NCBI RefSeq assembly: GCF_003265705.1 | Contig: NW_020312775.1 | Span: forward strand, 4,544,822 to 4,608,821 | Origin: Callorhinus ursinus | Taxonomy: Eukaryota > Chordata > Mammalia > Carnivora > Otariidae | Direction: 5' to 3' | DNA length: 64,000 nt | Shown: positions 21,531 to 33,700 of the stretch, in pieces | Layout: each line of letters starts with the position of its first letter | Position numbering within the stretch: the first letter of the stretch is position 1 | The notes under the pieces: model-generated | Told to the model about the DNA's origin: nothing | The model's database searches: none | The model's input: only the letters and a program-made list of their open reading frames with translations | Translations under genes and position numbers: made by a program

Positions 21531-21889
21531 ACATAGTTGTGATTGATTAACTCATTGGCCATGGCCAATGAATTAAAAGTCCAGCACCTCTCCTTTCCCC
21601 AGAGGTAGGGGTGGGGTGGGGTGGGATGGATTGAAAGTTCCAACCTTGTCAACTATACCTCAATAAAAAACAAAAATTAAAAAATTTAAAAGTTAAAAAA
21701 GAAGGTACAAACCTCTAATCACATGGTTGGCTCCACTCACAATCAGTCCACATCCTTGGGTGCTTTTCAGTGTTTTTTTTTTACTTGATAGTAGCAATTT
21801 TTTACTTTTAAATTTCTTTCAACACAGAGATAATAAGACAGCAAATACATTTATGTAATAATTTTATTATGCAACCATTTATTATATTT

Positions 21890-22680
21890 AATAAAGTTCT
21901 TTGAGATTTAAGCAATAGAAACCACTTCTAGCTAACTTAACTTTTAAAATGGCAATTTAGGGCGCCTGGGTAGCTCAGGTCATGATCCTGGAGTCCCAGG
22001 ATCGAGTCCCGCATCGGGCTCCCTGCTCAGCGGGGGGTCTGCTTCTCCCTCTGACCCTCTTCCGTCTCGTGCTCTCTATCTCTCATTCTCTCTCTCTCAA
22101 ATAAATAAAAATAAAATCTTAAAAAAAAATAAATAAATAAAATAGCAATTTATTGGCTATTGGAAGGATATTGAGCTAGTTCATGAAATCAAAAGAAGAG
22201 TGGAATAAGCTAGCCTCAGAAAGGGGAGCTTCAGAGGCCTTAGCAGCAAGAGTTGAACTGTTGTTAATATGCCTCACCTTTCAAAACCTCCAGCCTCCAT
22301 CTTTCAAGTTTCACAGTGCTGGGAGAGACAATCTGATTGACTCAGCTTGTATTAGGTGGATTAATTAGCTGTGGCCAGGAACAATATCACCTCTATGTAT
22401 CAGAGTTATTCCCAGAGAAGGGAGAATCATCATGAATCAAAAACCATCTCAATACAGCTATCTTCAATATATGGCATCCTGGACAATGGCATGAGATCAT
22501 CTGAGGCATAAACATGAGGTTAAATCTATGTATCAATGCTCAGACAGTATTTCCCAACTAACTACCTGGTTGATGCATGTCATATACTTGATGATCTCTG
22601 GTCTGTCTTGCAACAAATTCAAAATATACTCAGAGTTATGATTCAATGTTGATTTATTAATAATAAAAATATTTACATTA
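21890..22680. other. Old unassigned interspersed repeat, split by a SINE
   Basis: 'AGCAATAGAAACCACTTCTA' near 21911 and 'GGGAGAGACAATCTGATTGA' near 22321 are reminiscent of an old mammalian repeat family I cannot name. No coding signature is visible. Confidence 0.4.
21961..22140 (+). mobile_element. Can-SINE, plus strand, head deletion
   Basis: GGGCGCCTGGGTAGCTCAGG runs straight into TCATGATCC, so about 25 bp between the A- and B-box regions are missing. Flanks AATGGCAATTTA (21949) and AATAGCAATTTA (22141) are a one-mismatch target-site duplication. Confidence 0.96.
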
Positions 22681-22924
22681 CACTAACTGATTTCCTTTGG
22701 ATTTATGACCAAAAGAAGGTTTATTTTTCATTTTTAATTTTAAAAATTCAAACATATGTAAAAGAGAAGAATCTAATAAATCTCCATTAACTCTCATGAC
22801 TTTCAATAATTTTCAACATTATAAAACTCTTCCATTCTTGTTTCATCTATTCTCCTGTTCCACATATTTTTTTTTCTTTTTCTGGGGTAATTCAAACAAA
22901 TTCTGTCACTATATTTCACCAGGA

Positions 22925-24575
22925 AATATTTTTTTTAATTTAGTGATTCATCACTTACATATAACACCCAGTGTTCATCATAACAAGTGCCTTCCTTAAT
23001 AACCGTCACCCATTTAGCCAATACCCCACCCACTTCCCACCATCAACCCTCAATGTGTTCTCTATCATTAAGAGTCTCTTAGGGTTTGCTTCCTTCTCTC
23101 TCTCTTTGTTTTTTCTTCCCATATGTTCATCTGTTTTGTCTCTTAGATTCCACATATGAGTGACATCATATGGTATTTGTCTTTCTCTGACTTATTTCCC
23201 TCAGCATAATACACTCTAGCTCCAACCACATCCTTACAAATGGCAAGATTTCATTCTTTTTGATGACTGAGTAATATTCCATTGCAGAGATATGCCATTT
23301 CTTCTTTATGCAATCATCAGTTGATGGACATTTGGGTTCTTTCCATAGTTCGGCTATTGTTGATAATGCTGCTATAAACATTGGGGTGCATGTAACCCTT
23401 TGAATCTGTATTTTTGTATCCATTGGGTAAATATTTAGTAGTGCAAATGCTAGGTCATAGGGTAGCTCTGTTTTCAACTTTTTGAGGAATATCCATAACT
23501 GTTTGCCAGAGTGGCTGCACCAGCTTGCCTTCCCACCAACAGTGTAAGAGGGTTTCCCTTCTCTACATCCTCACCAACATTTATTTCCTGTCTCGTTAAT
23601 TTTAGCCATTCTGACTGGTGTGATGTAGTATCTCATTGTGGTTGTGATTTGTATTTCCCTGATGATGAGTGATGTTGAGCATCCTTTTGTGTGCTGTTAG
23701 CCATCTGGATGTCTTCTTTGGAAAAATGTCTATTCATGTCTTCTGCCCATTTCCTAACTGGATTATTTGGTTTAGTGGTGTTGAGGTTGATAAGTTCTTT
23801 ATAGATTTTGAATACTAACTCTTTATCAGATATGTCATTTGCAAATATCTTCTCCCATTCCATAAGCTGCCTTTTAGTTTTGTTGTTTCCTTTGTGGTGC
23901 AGAAGCTTTCTATCTTGACGAAGACCCAATAGTTCAAAAGAAAAGAAAAAGTTTTTGCTTTTATCTCCCTTGCCTCTGAAAATGTGTCTGGTAAGAAGTT
24001 GCTTTGGACAAGATCAGAGTGGTTGCTGCCTGTGTTCTCCTCAAAGATTTTAATGGTTTCCTGTCTCACATTTAGGTCTTTTATATATTTTGAATTTATT
24101 TTTGTATATGCTATAAGAAAGTGGTCTAGTTTCATTCTTCTGTACATTGATGTCTAGTTTCCCCACACCATTTCTTAAAGAGACTGTCTTTTTTCCATTT
24201 GTTGTTCATTCCTCCTCTGTCAAAGATTAGTTGACCATACAGATGTGGGTCCATTTCTGGGTTTTCTGTTCTGTTCCAATGACCTATGCATCTGCTTTTG
24301 TGCCAGTACCATACTGTCTTGATCGCTACAGCTTTGTAATATAGTTTGAAGCCCGGAATTGTAATGCCTCTAGCTTTGCTTTTCTTTTTCAAGATTGCTT
24401 TTTCTCTTCAGGGTCCCTTGTGGTTCCATACATATTTTAGGATTGTTTCTTCTGTCGGTGTGAAAAATGTTATTGATATTCTGATACGGATTGTAATAAA
24501 TGTGTAGATTATTTTGGGTAGTATAGACATTTTAGCAATGTTCTTACAATACATGAGCATGGAAAAGTTTTCAAT
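22925..24575 (-). mobile_element. LINE-1 L1-d, 3' part, minus strand
   Basis: 3' UTR at the left ('ATATAACACCCAGTG' near 22959), then ORF2 C-terminal region and RNase-H-like zone up to 24575, where it stops at 'CATGAGCATGGAAAAG'. Its continuation is at 30730-34738: the two ends meet at one point of the L1 consensus. Frames are broken repeatedly. Confidence 0.9.
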
Positions 24576-27500
24576 TTTTTAATTTTTTTAAATTTTTTTT
24601 TATTATGCTATGTTAGTCACCATATAATACATCATTAGTTTTTGATTTGTGGTGATCCACAATTCATTTTTTTCATATAACACCCAGTGCTCCATGTAGT
24701 ATGTGCCCTCCTTAATACCCATCACTGGGCTAACCCATCCCCTCACCCCCCTCCCCTCTAAAACCCTCAGTTGGTTTCTCAGAGTCCATAGTCTCCCATG
24801 GTTCATCTCTCCCTCCGATTTCCCCCTTTTCATTTTTCCCTTCCTTCTCCTAATGTCCTCCATGCTATTCCTTATGTTCCACAAATAAGTGAAACCATAT
24901 GATAATTGACTTTCTCTGTTTCACTTATTTCACTTAACATAATCTCCTCCAGTCCCATCCACGTTGATGTAAAAGTGGGGTATTCATCCTTTCTGATGGC
25001 TGAGTAATATTCCATTGTATATATGGACCACATCCTCTTTATCCATTCTTCTGTTGAAGGGCATCTCGGCTCTCTCCACAGTTTGGCTATTGCGGACACT
25101 GCTGCTATGAACATTAAGGTGCATATGGCCCTTCTTTTCACTACATCTGTGTCTTTGGGGTAAATACCCAGGAGTGCAATTGCTGGGTTATAAGGTAGCT
25201 CTATTTTTAATTTTTTGAGGAACCTCCACACTGTTTTCCAAAGTGGCTATACCAACTTGCATTCCCACCAACAGTGTAGGAGGGTTCCCCCTCTTCCACA
25301 ACCTCTCCAATATTTGTTGTTTCTTGCCTGTCAATTTTTGCCATTCTAACTGGTGTAAGGTGATATCTCAATGTGGTTTTGATTTTAACTTCCCTGATGG
25401 GTAATGATGATGAACATTTTTCCATGTGTCTGTTAGCCATTTGTATGTCTTCTTCAGAGAAGTGTCTGTTCATGTCTTCTGCCCATTTTTTGACTTGATT
25501 ATTTGGTTTTTGGGTGTTGAGTTTGAGAAGTTCTTTATAGATCTTGGATACCAGCCCTTTGTCTGTAGTGTCATTTGCAAATATCTTCTCCCATTCTGTG
25601 GGTTGCCTCCTTGTTTTGTTGACTGTTTCCTTTGCTGTGTAGAAGATTTTTATCTTGATGAAGTCCCAAAAGTTCATTTTTGCTTTTGTTTCACTAGCTT
25701 TTGGAGATGTATCTTGAAAAAATTTGCTGTGGCTGATGTCAAAAAGGTTACTGCCTATGTTCTCCTCTAGGATTTTAATGGACTCCTGTCTCACATTGAA
25801 GTCTTTCATCCATTTTGAGTTTATCTTTCTGTATGCTGTTAGAGAATGTCAAGTTTCATTCTTCTGCATGTGGCTGTCCAATTTTCCCAGCACCATTTAT
25901 TGAAGAGGCTGTCTTTTTTCCATTGCACATTTTTTCCTGCTTTGTCAAAGATTTTTTGACCATAGAGTTGAGGGTCCATATCTGGGCTCTCTATTCTGTT
26001 CCATTGGTCTATATGTCTGTTTTTGTGCCAGTACCATGTGGTCTTGGTGATCACTGCTTTGTAATATAGCTTGAAATCGGGCAATGTGATGCACCCAGCT
26101 TTGTTTTTCTTATTCAACATTCCCTTGGCAATTCAGGGTCTTTTCTGATTCCATACAAATTTTAGGATTATTTGTGCCAGCACTTTGAAAAATGTCATTG
26201 GAATTTTGGTTGGGATGGCATTGGAGGTATAGATTGCTCTGGGTAGCATAGACATTTTAACAATGTTTATTCTTCCAATCCATGAGCATGGAATGTTTTT
26301 GCATCTTTTTGTGTCTTCTTCAATTTCTTTCATGAGTGTTCTGTGGTTCCTAGAGTATAGATCCTTCACCTCTTTGGTTAGGTTTATTCTGATGGATCTT
26401 ATGGTTTTTGGTGCTATTGTAAATGTAATCATTTCTCTAGTTTCTCTTTCTACAGTTGCATTGTTAGTGTATAAGAAAGCAACTGATTTCTGTGCATTGA
26501 TTTTGTATCCTGCCACATTACTGAATTGCTTTATGAGTTCTAGTAATTTGGGGGTGGAGTCTTTTGGGTTTTCCACATAAAGTATCATGTCATCTGCAAA
26601 AAGAGAGAGTTTGACTTCTTCTTTGACAATTTGAATACTTTTTATTTCTGTCTGCTTGCTATTGCTAGGACTTCTAGTACTATGTTGAACAATAGTGGCG
26701 AGAGTGGGCATCCGTGACGTGTTCCTGGTCTTAAGGGAAAGGCTCTTGGCTTTTCCCCATTGAGGATGATATTTGCTGTGGGTTTTTCATAGATGGATTT
26801 TATGAACTTGAGGAATATTCCCTCTATCTCTATACTCTGAAGAGTTTTAATCAGGAAAGGATGCTGTATTTTGTCAAGTGCTTTTTCTGCATCAATTGAG
26901 AGGACCATATGGTTCTTCTCCCTCCTCTTATTAATGTGTTCTATCACATTGATTGATTTGTGAATGTTAAACCACCCTTGCATCCCAAGGATCAATCCCA
27001 CTTGGTCGTGGTGGATGATCCTTTTAATGTATTTTGGATTTTATTAGCTAGGATTTTGTTGAGGATTTTGGAATCCGTATTCATCTGGGATATCTGTCTG
27101 AAATTCTCCTTTTTGATGGGGTCTTTGCCTGGTTTGGGGATTGAAGTAATGCTGGTCTCATAGAATGAGTCTGGAAGCTTTCCTTCTGTTTCTATTTTTT
27201 TGAAACAGCTTCAGTAGAATAGGTATTATTTCTTCTTTGAATGTTTGGTAAAATTCCCTAGGGAATCCATCAGGCCCTGGACTCTTGTTTTTTGGAAGGT
27301 TTTGCATCACTGCTTCAATCTCGTTACTGGTTATTGGCCAATTCAGGTAGTCAATTTCTTCCTCTTTCAGTCTTGGCAACTTACAGGTTTCCAGGAAGGC
27401 ATCCATTTCATCCAGATTGCTCAGTTTTTTGGCATATAGTTGTTGAAAATAATTTATAATAATCATTTCTATTTTCTTGGTGTTGGTTGTGATCTCTCCT

Positions 27501-27623
27501 TTTCATTCATAATTTTATTACTTTGGGTCCTTTCTCTTTTCTTTTGGATAAGTCTGACCAGTGGCTTATCGATCTTATTAATTCTTTCAAAGAACCAACT
27601 TCTAGTTTCATTGATCTGATCTA

Positions 27624-28070
27624 CTGTGTTTCTGGTTTCTAATTCATTGATCTCTGCTCTAATCTTAATTATTTCTCTTCTAATGTGTGGCTTAGGCATC
27701 GTTCGTTGCTCTTCTCTAGTTCTTTAAGGTGTAGAGTTAGTTGGTGAACTCGGGATTTTTCTATTTTTTTGAGTGAGGCTTGGATGGCTATGTATTNNNN
27801 NNNNNNNNNNNNNNNNNNNNNNNNNNNNNNNNNNNNNNNNNNNNNNNNNNNNNNNNNNNNNNNNNNNNNNNNNNNNNNNNNNNNNNNNNNNNNNNNGCTG
27901 TGTTTCTGGTTTCTAATTCATTGATCTCTGCTCTAATCTTAATTATTTCTCTTCTAATGTGTGGCTTAGGCATCGTTCGTTGCTCTTCTCTAGTTCTTTA
28001 AGGTGTAGAGTTAGTTGGTGAACTCGGGATTTTTCTATTTTTTTGAGTGAGGCTTGGATGGCTATGTATT
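27624..28070. other. 173-bp sequence present on both sides of the assembly gap
   Basis: 27624-27796 and 27898-28070 are identical over 173 bp as far as I can compare them. They belong to the same point of L1-e ORF2, so a single copy is expected. This is the overlap of two contigs left unmerged. Confidence 0.93.
27797..27896. other. Assembly gap, 100 N
   Basis: Exactly 100 N, the usual placeholder for a gap of unknown size. The sequence on each side suggests nothing is missing. Confidence 0.99.
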
Positions 28071-28999
28071 TCCCCGTTAGGACCGCCTTTGCAGTATCCC
28101 ACAGGTTTTGGACCAATGTGTTTTCATTCTCATTGATTTCCATGAATTGTTCAAGTTCTTCTTTGATTTCTTGGTTGACCCAAACATTCTTGAGCAGAGT
28201 GGTCTTTAGCTTCCAAGTGTTTGAATTTCTGCCAAATTTTTCTTGTGATTGAGTTCCAGTTTTAAAGCATTATGATCTGAGAATATGCAGGGAATAATCT
28301 CAGTCTTTTGATATTGGTTGAGACCTGATTTGTGACCCAGTATGTGGTCTATTCTGGAGAAAGTTCCATGTGTGCTCGAGAAGAATGAGTATTCTATTGT
28401 TTTAAGGTGGAATATTCTGTATATATCTATGAGGTCCATCTGGTCCAGTGTGTCATTCAAAGCTCCTTGTTCTTTGTTGATTTTCTGCTTAGATGATCTG
28501 TGTATTGCTGAGAGTGGAGTATTGAGGTCTCCTACAGTTAACGTGTTGTTTTCAGTATGACTCCATATTTTGGTTAACAGTTGGCTTATGTAGATGGCTG
28601 CTCCCATGTTGGGGGTGTAGATATTTACAATTGTTAGATCTTCTTGTTGGATATACCTTTTAAGAATGATATAGTGTCCTTCTGTGTGTCTAACTACATT
28701 CTTATTTTAAAATCTAATTTGTCTGATATAAGAATTGCTACCCCAACTTTCTTTTTTTAGGTTCAAAATGAGTCTCTTGTAGACAGCATATGGATGGGTC
28801 CTATCTCTTTATCCAGTCTGCAACCCTGTGCCATTTTATGGGAGCATTTAGGCCATTCATGTTGAGAGTGATTATTGAAACATATGAATTTATTGTCATC
28901 ATGTTGCCTGTGAAGACCTTGTTTTTATAGACTGTCCCTGTAAATTTCTGTTGTATATCAATCACTCTTGGGGTATTTCTCCTTTTATAGAACCCCCCT

Positions 29000-29840
29000 T
29001 AATGTGTCTTCCAGGGCCGGCTTAGTGGTCACATATTCTTTTAGTTTCTGCCAGTCTTGGAAGCTCTGCATTTCTCCATCCGTTCTAAATGACAACCTTG
29101 CCAGATAAAGTATTCTTGGCTGCATGTTCTTCTCATTTAGTACCCTGAATATGTCTTGCCAGGCCTTTCTGGCTTACCAGGTCTCTGTGGGTAGGTCTGA
29201 CATTACTCTGATTTTCCTTCCTCTGTATGCAAGGAATCTCTTCCCCTAACTGCCCTTAAGATGGTTTCCTTGGTTCTAAGATTTGTGAGTTTTACTATTA
29301 CCTGCCGGGGTGTTGGCCTGTTTTCCTTGATCTTGGGAGGGGTCCTCTCTGCCTCTAGGACACAAATGTTTGTTTCATTCCCCAGATTAGAGAAGTTCTC
29401 AGCTATGATTTGCTCAAATATATCTTCTAGTCCTCTCTCTCTCTTCACCCCTTCCAGAATTACAATAATTCTGACATTGGAACGCTTCATGGTGTCACTT
29501 AGTTCTCTGATTCTATTTTCCTGGATTCTGAGTTGTTTTTCCCTGGCCTCCTTTTTTTCCCTTTTTATCTAAATTGTCTTCCAGGTCACTAATTCATTTT
29601 TCTGCCTCACTTATTCTAGCTGTTAGATTATCTAGATTAGATTAGATCTCATTGATCGCATTTTTATGTTCTGCCAATTCAGCTTTCATTTCTGCCCTTA
29701 GAGACTCTATGTTGCCATTAATTGATTTCTCCATTCTAGCCATTGTCTTCACAATTGCTAGCCTGAATTCCATCTCTGACATCTTGGTTATATCTGGATC
29801 CCATTTGTAAATCTGTGGCATAAGTCATAATCTCTGAGTC
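29000..29840 (-). pseudogene. L1-e ORF1 (RNA-binding chaperone), disrupted
   Basis: A 95-residue minus-strand stretch at 29203-29490 carries ORF1 RRM/C-terminal features: 'IFEQIIAENFSNLGNE', then 'RPTPRQVIVKL'. The upstream half (29500-29840) reads as the lysine- and glutamate-rich coiled-coil zone but in other frames. The usual 'NLGKE' is 'NLGNE' here. The ends are estimated from homology. Confidence 0.8.
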
Positions 29841-29849
29841 TTTCTTATT

Positions 29850-30724
29850 TAGGGGTTCCTCCTCCTAGTCATTCTGTTGAAGGGTGGTTGAGGGAATGTA
29901 TAGAGTCCAAATTATTGACCAGAACCCAAGCAAGATGCACCTGTTTTCTAGGGACCTTAGGGTTGCTGGTCTCTTGTTTTCCCAGCTTGTTTTCTGTGGA
30001 AGGGGCCTGCTGCGCTGTTACTGAGGCAACCCTCTTTTGGCAGAGTTGCCCTGCCCCCTTTGGAGGGGGATGTGCTCAGTGAAAATCGGTTTTTTGGTGC
30101 TTTTGTTCTCTGGTGGCTTTCCCTGGCAACATTCCGCATCTCTTCCAAGAGTCAGAGCAGAAGAGACTGTTTCCAACCCTCTGCCTCAGAGCAGAGATTG
30201 CAGTCTGTTCTTCAGTGAGCTCTCCAGGCCACACTGTCTCTATTTCTGTCTGTGTTGCTATAAACTGCAGCGTCCTGGGTTGTGTGCCCCTCCACCGCGC
30301 TCCCCGTCCTTGCCTCCAGGTCAGGGTATGTCTCTGCCCTTTGTGCTTCTGAAACCACCAGCCACCCCCAGTTTGTACGCAAGTCCCCACCATTCAGGTT
30401 TCCGTCTAAAGTCCTTTCCCACCACTACCAGCCTGCAACTCTGTGCCCCGTCCCTAGCACGGGGGCTATCACTCACCAGCAGTGTAGGATCCCCATGGCC
30501 AGGCTCCCTCCCCCTACTGTTTGTCCTCTGATATCTGCCTGTGGAATCACGGTTCCCCGCTTTGTACCTCTAAACCAACTACTTGCGATATTCTCTTTGT
30601 AGAGATCCAGATCTTCTTACATCTCAGGCTGATTTTGTGGGTGTTCAGTGTGGTCTGGTAGATATCCAGCTTAATTCCAGGGACCAGTTGGAATAGGGTC
30701 TCCTACTCCTCCGCCATCTTTTCT
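29850..30724 (-). promoter_or_regulatory. L1-e 5' UTR with YY1-like start site
   Basis: This GC-richer stretch is the internal promoter region of the L1. Its first bases on the minus strand read AAAAGATGGCGGAGGAG; AAGATGGCGG is a YY1 consensus, and YY1 sets the start of L1 transcription in human L1. A 164-codon plus-strand open frame (30037-30531) crosses it but has proline/serine-rich filler composition and no domain. Confidence 0.7.
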
Positions 30725-30729
30725 CGAAT

Positions 30730-33700
30730 CCCCATGTTTTTCCATTTCTTTGCGTCATCCTCAATTTCTTTCAACAGTATTTTATAGTTTACACTATACA
30801 GATCTTTTACATCTTTGGTCGAGTTTATTCCTATGTATCTCATCTTTTTTGGCACAATTGTAAATGGAATCAATTCCTTGATTTCTTTTTCTGCTGTTTC
30901 ATTATTGGTGTGTAGAAATGCAAGAGATTTCTGTACATTGATTTTATAGCTTGTGACTTTGCTGAATACCTGTGTTAGTTCTAGAAAATTTTTGCTGGAG
31001 TCTTTCAGGTTTCCTACATAGAGTAACATGTCTTTTGCAAAGAGTGAACATTTGACGTCTTCCTTGCCAGTTTGGATGCCTTTTATTTCTTTTTGTTGTC
31101 TGACTGCTGAGGCTAGGACTTCCTGTACTATGTTAAATAGTAATGGTGAGTGGACATCTGTGTCTTATTCCTGACCTTAAAGGAAAAGCTTTCACTTCTT
31201 CCCCATTGAGGATGATGTTAGCTGTGGGTCTATCATATATGACCTTTATGCTGTTGAGGTATGCTCCTTCTATTCTTACTTTGTTGAGAGTTTCTATCAA
31301 AAATGTATGCTGTATTTTATCAAATGCTTTCTCTGCATCTCTTGAGAGGATCATATGGTTCTTTTCTTTTCTTTTATTAATGTGGTATATCACATTGATT
31401 TCTGAATATTGAACCACCCTTGTAGCCTAAGAATAAATCCCACTTGAGCATGCTAAATAATTCTTTTATTTTACTGTTGGATTCAGTTTGCTAGAATCTT
31501 GAGAATTTTTGCATCCATGTTCATTAGGGATATTGGCCTGAAGTTCTCCTTTTTAGTAGGGTCTTTGTCTGGTTTTAGAATCAAGGTAATGCTGGCCTGG
31601 TAGAATGAGTTTGAAGTTTTCCTTCCGTTTCTATTTTTTGAAAAGTTTGTGAAGAATAGGTATTAATTCTTCTTTAAATGCCTGGTAGAATTTCCCTGGG
31701 AAGCCATCTGGCCTTGGACTTTTTTTATTGGTAGATTTTTGATTACTGATTCAATTTCTTTGCTCGTTATGAGTCTGTTCAAATTTTCTATTTCTTCCTG
31801 CTTTAGTTTTGGTAGTTTGTATGTTTCTAGGAATTTGTCCATTTCTTCCAGATTGCCCAGTTGCCCATTCAATGTATCATAATATTCTTTTATAATTGTT
31901 TATATTTCTGTGGTGTTAGATGTGATTTCTCCCCTTTCATTTGTGATTTTATTTATTTGGGTCCTTCCTCTTTTCTTTTTGGTAAGTTTGGTTAGTGGTT
32001 TATCAATTTTATTGTTTCAAAGAACCAGCTCTTAGTTTCATTAATCTGTTCTACTGGATTTCCTTTTGTTAGTTTCTATAGTATTTATTTCTGCTCTAAT
32101 CTTTATTATTTCCCTTCTTCTGCTGGCTTTAGGCTTTATTTGCTGTTCCTTTTCTATCTCCATTAGGTATAAAATTGGGTTGTGTATTTAAGACTTTTTT
32201 TGTTTAATACTTTTGCAATTTTTGCAATATACTTCCCTCTTAAGACCACCTTTGTTGCATCCCAAAGGTTTTAGACTGTTGTGCTTTCATTTTCATTTGC
32301 TTCCATGTATATTTTTTAATTCTTCTTTAATTTCCTGGTTGGCCCATTCATTCCTTAGTAGGATGTTCTTTAACCTCCATGTATTTGTGGTCTTTCCAAA
32401 GTTTTTCTTGTGGTTGACTTCAAGTTTCATATTGTTGTGGTCAGAATGTATGCATGTTATGGTCTCCATCTTTTTGTACTTGCTGAAACCCTGATTTGTG
32501 ACCCAGTATGTGATCTAATCTGGAAATGTCCCATGTACCCTTGAAAAAAATATGTATTCTACTACTTTAGGATGAAATGTTCTGAATATATCTGTGAAGT
32601 ACATCTAGTCCAGTGTTTTCATTCAAAGTATTGTTTCCTTGTTAATTTTCTGCTTAGGTGATCTGTCAATTGATGTAAGTGGGTTGTTAAAGTCTTCTAC
32701 TATTGTTGTATTATGTTCAATGAGTTCCTTTTTGTTTGTTATTAATTGTTTTATATATTTGGGTCCTCCCAAGTTAGGGCCATAAATATTTGCAATTGTT
32801 AGATCTATTGTTGCATAGTCCCCTCTATTATGATGTACTGCCCTTCATCTCTTGTTACAACTGTTAGTTTAAAATTTAGTTTTTCTGATATAAGTATGGC
32901 TATTCTGGCTTTCTTTTCATGTCTATTAGCATGATAGATGGTTCTCCATCCCTTCACTTTCTTTTTTTTTTAAAGATTTATTCATTTATTTATTTGAGAG
33001 GGGGCGAGAGACAGCAGAGGAAGGGTCAGAGAGAGAGGGAGAGAGAGAATCTCAAGGAGACTCCCCACTAAGAACAGAGCTGGATGCAGGGCTTGATCTC
33101 ATGACCCTAAGATCACTACTTGAGCTGAAATCAAGAGTCATCACTTAACTGACTGAGCCACCCAGGTGCCCCTCCATCTCTTCACTTTCAATCTGCACAT
33201 CTTTAGGTTTAAAATGAGTCTCTTGTAGTGAACATATAGATGGGTCTTTTTTTTTTTATCACATTCTGATATGCTACGTCCTTTGATGGTAGCATTTAGT
33301 CCACTCACTTTTGAAGTGATTATTGATAATAGATATGAATTTACTGCCATTGTGTTACATGTAATATTGGTCTTTCTGGTGATGTTCTCTGTTCCTTTTT
33401 AGTCTTTGTTGCTTTTGGTCTTTTCCCCCCAAAGAGTCCCCTTTAATATTTACTGTAGAGTTGGTTTAGTGGTCACAGACTCCTTTAGTTTTTGTCTGGG
33501 AAACTCTTTATCTCTCCTTCTATTCTGAATAACAACCTTGCTGGATAAAGCATTCTTGGCTGCATATTTTTCCTGTTCAGCATGTTGAATATATCATGCT
33601 ATTTTCTTCTGGCCTGCCAAGTTTCTGTGGACAAATCTCTGTGAACCTGATCTGTCTTGACTTTTTTCCCCCTTGTTGCTTTCAAGATTCTTTCCTTGTC

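Larger units (their letters stand above)
20080..21770 (-). mobile_element. ERV LTR, minus strand, split by an L1 and a SINE
   Basis: Three pieces (about 20080-20249, 20990-21332, 21547-21768) read in order as one reversed LTR: 'CTGACACTATCTATTCAGAC', then 'CTTTACTTACTAGATTAC' and 'GTCCTTTTGGGTTTTTATGG', then 'TCTAATCACATGGTTGGCTC'. The match is to an old mammalian LTR I recognise but cannot name with confidence. An A-rich stretch at 21648-21712 is not part of it. The fragment at 34742-34900 matches the missing end of the same family. Confidence 0.6.
25050..28960 (-). pseudogene. L1-e ORF2 (endonuclease, RT), disrupted
   Basis: ORF2 would encode the AP-like endonuclease and reverse transcriptase that drive target-primed insertion. 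Endonuclease sequence is seen at 28206-28607 ('GDLNTPLSAI', 'KINKEQGALNDTLDQMDLID'). RT sequence includes '[15 protein letters not shown]' (within 26642-27001), '[15 protein letters not shown]' and an intact FADD at 26589-26600. Frames break near 28000 (identically in both copies of the duplicated segment), near 27470, between 27158 and 27001, near 26640 and near 26130. These breaks do not come from the assembly gap. It cannot be autonomous. Confidence 0.9.
24576..30724 (-). mobile_element. Full-length LINE-1 L1-e, minus strand, younger subfamily
   Basis: Complete from 3' T-run (24578-24601) to 5' terminus (plus-strand 'CTCCTCCGCCATCTTTTC' near 30707-30724). After removing the 100-N gap and the duplicated 173 bp the element is about 5.9 kb. 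Order on the minus strand: 5' UTR, ORF1, ORF2 (endonuclease, RT, C-terminal), 3' UTR with the carnivore-type G-rich tract (about 24740). It is inserted into the older L1-d. Confidence 0.95.

Noticed and set aside
25207..25809. 200-codon minus-strand open frame, the longest in the window, as a gene
   Set aside because: It is the C-terminal region of L1-e ORF2, recognisable from its collinearity with other L1 copies here.
27624..28070. True tandem duplication in L1-e
   Set aside because: Identity of both segments, each abutting a 100-N placeholder, is better explained by unmerged contig ends.
30037..30531. 164-codon plus-strand open frame with proline and serine runs
   Set aside because: It lies antisense in the L1 5' UTR, overlaps other open frames of similar length in GC-rich DNA, and has no domain.
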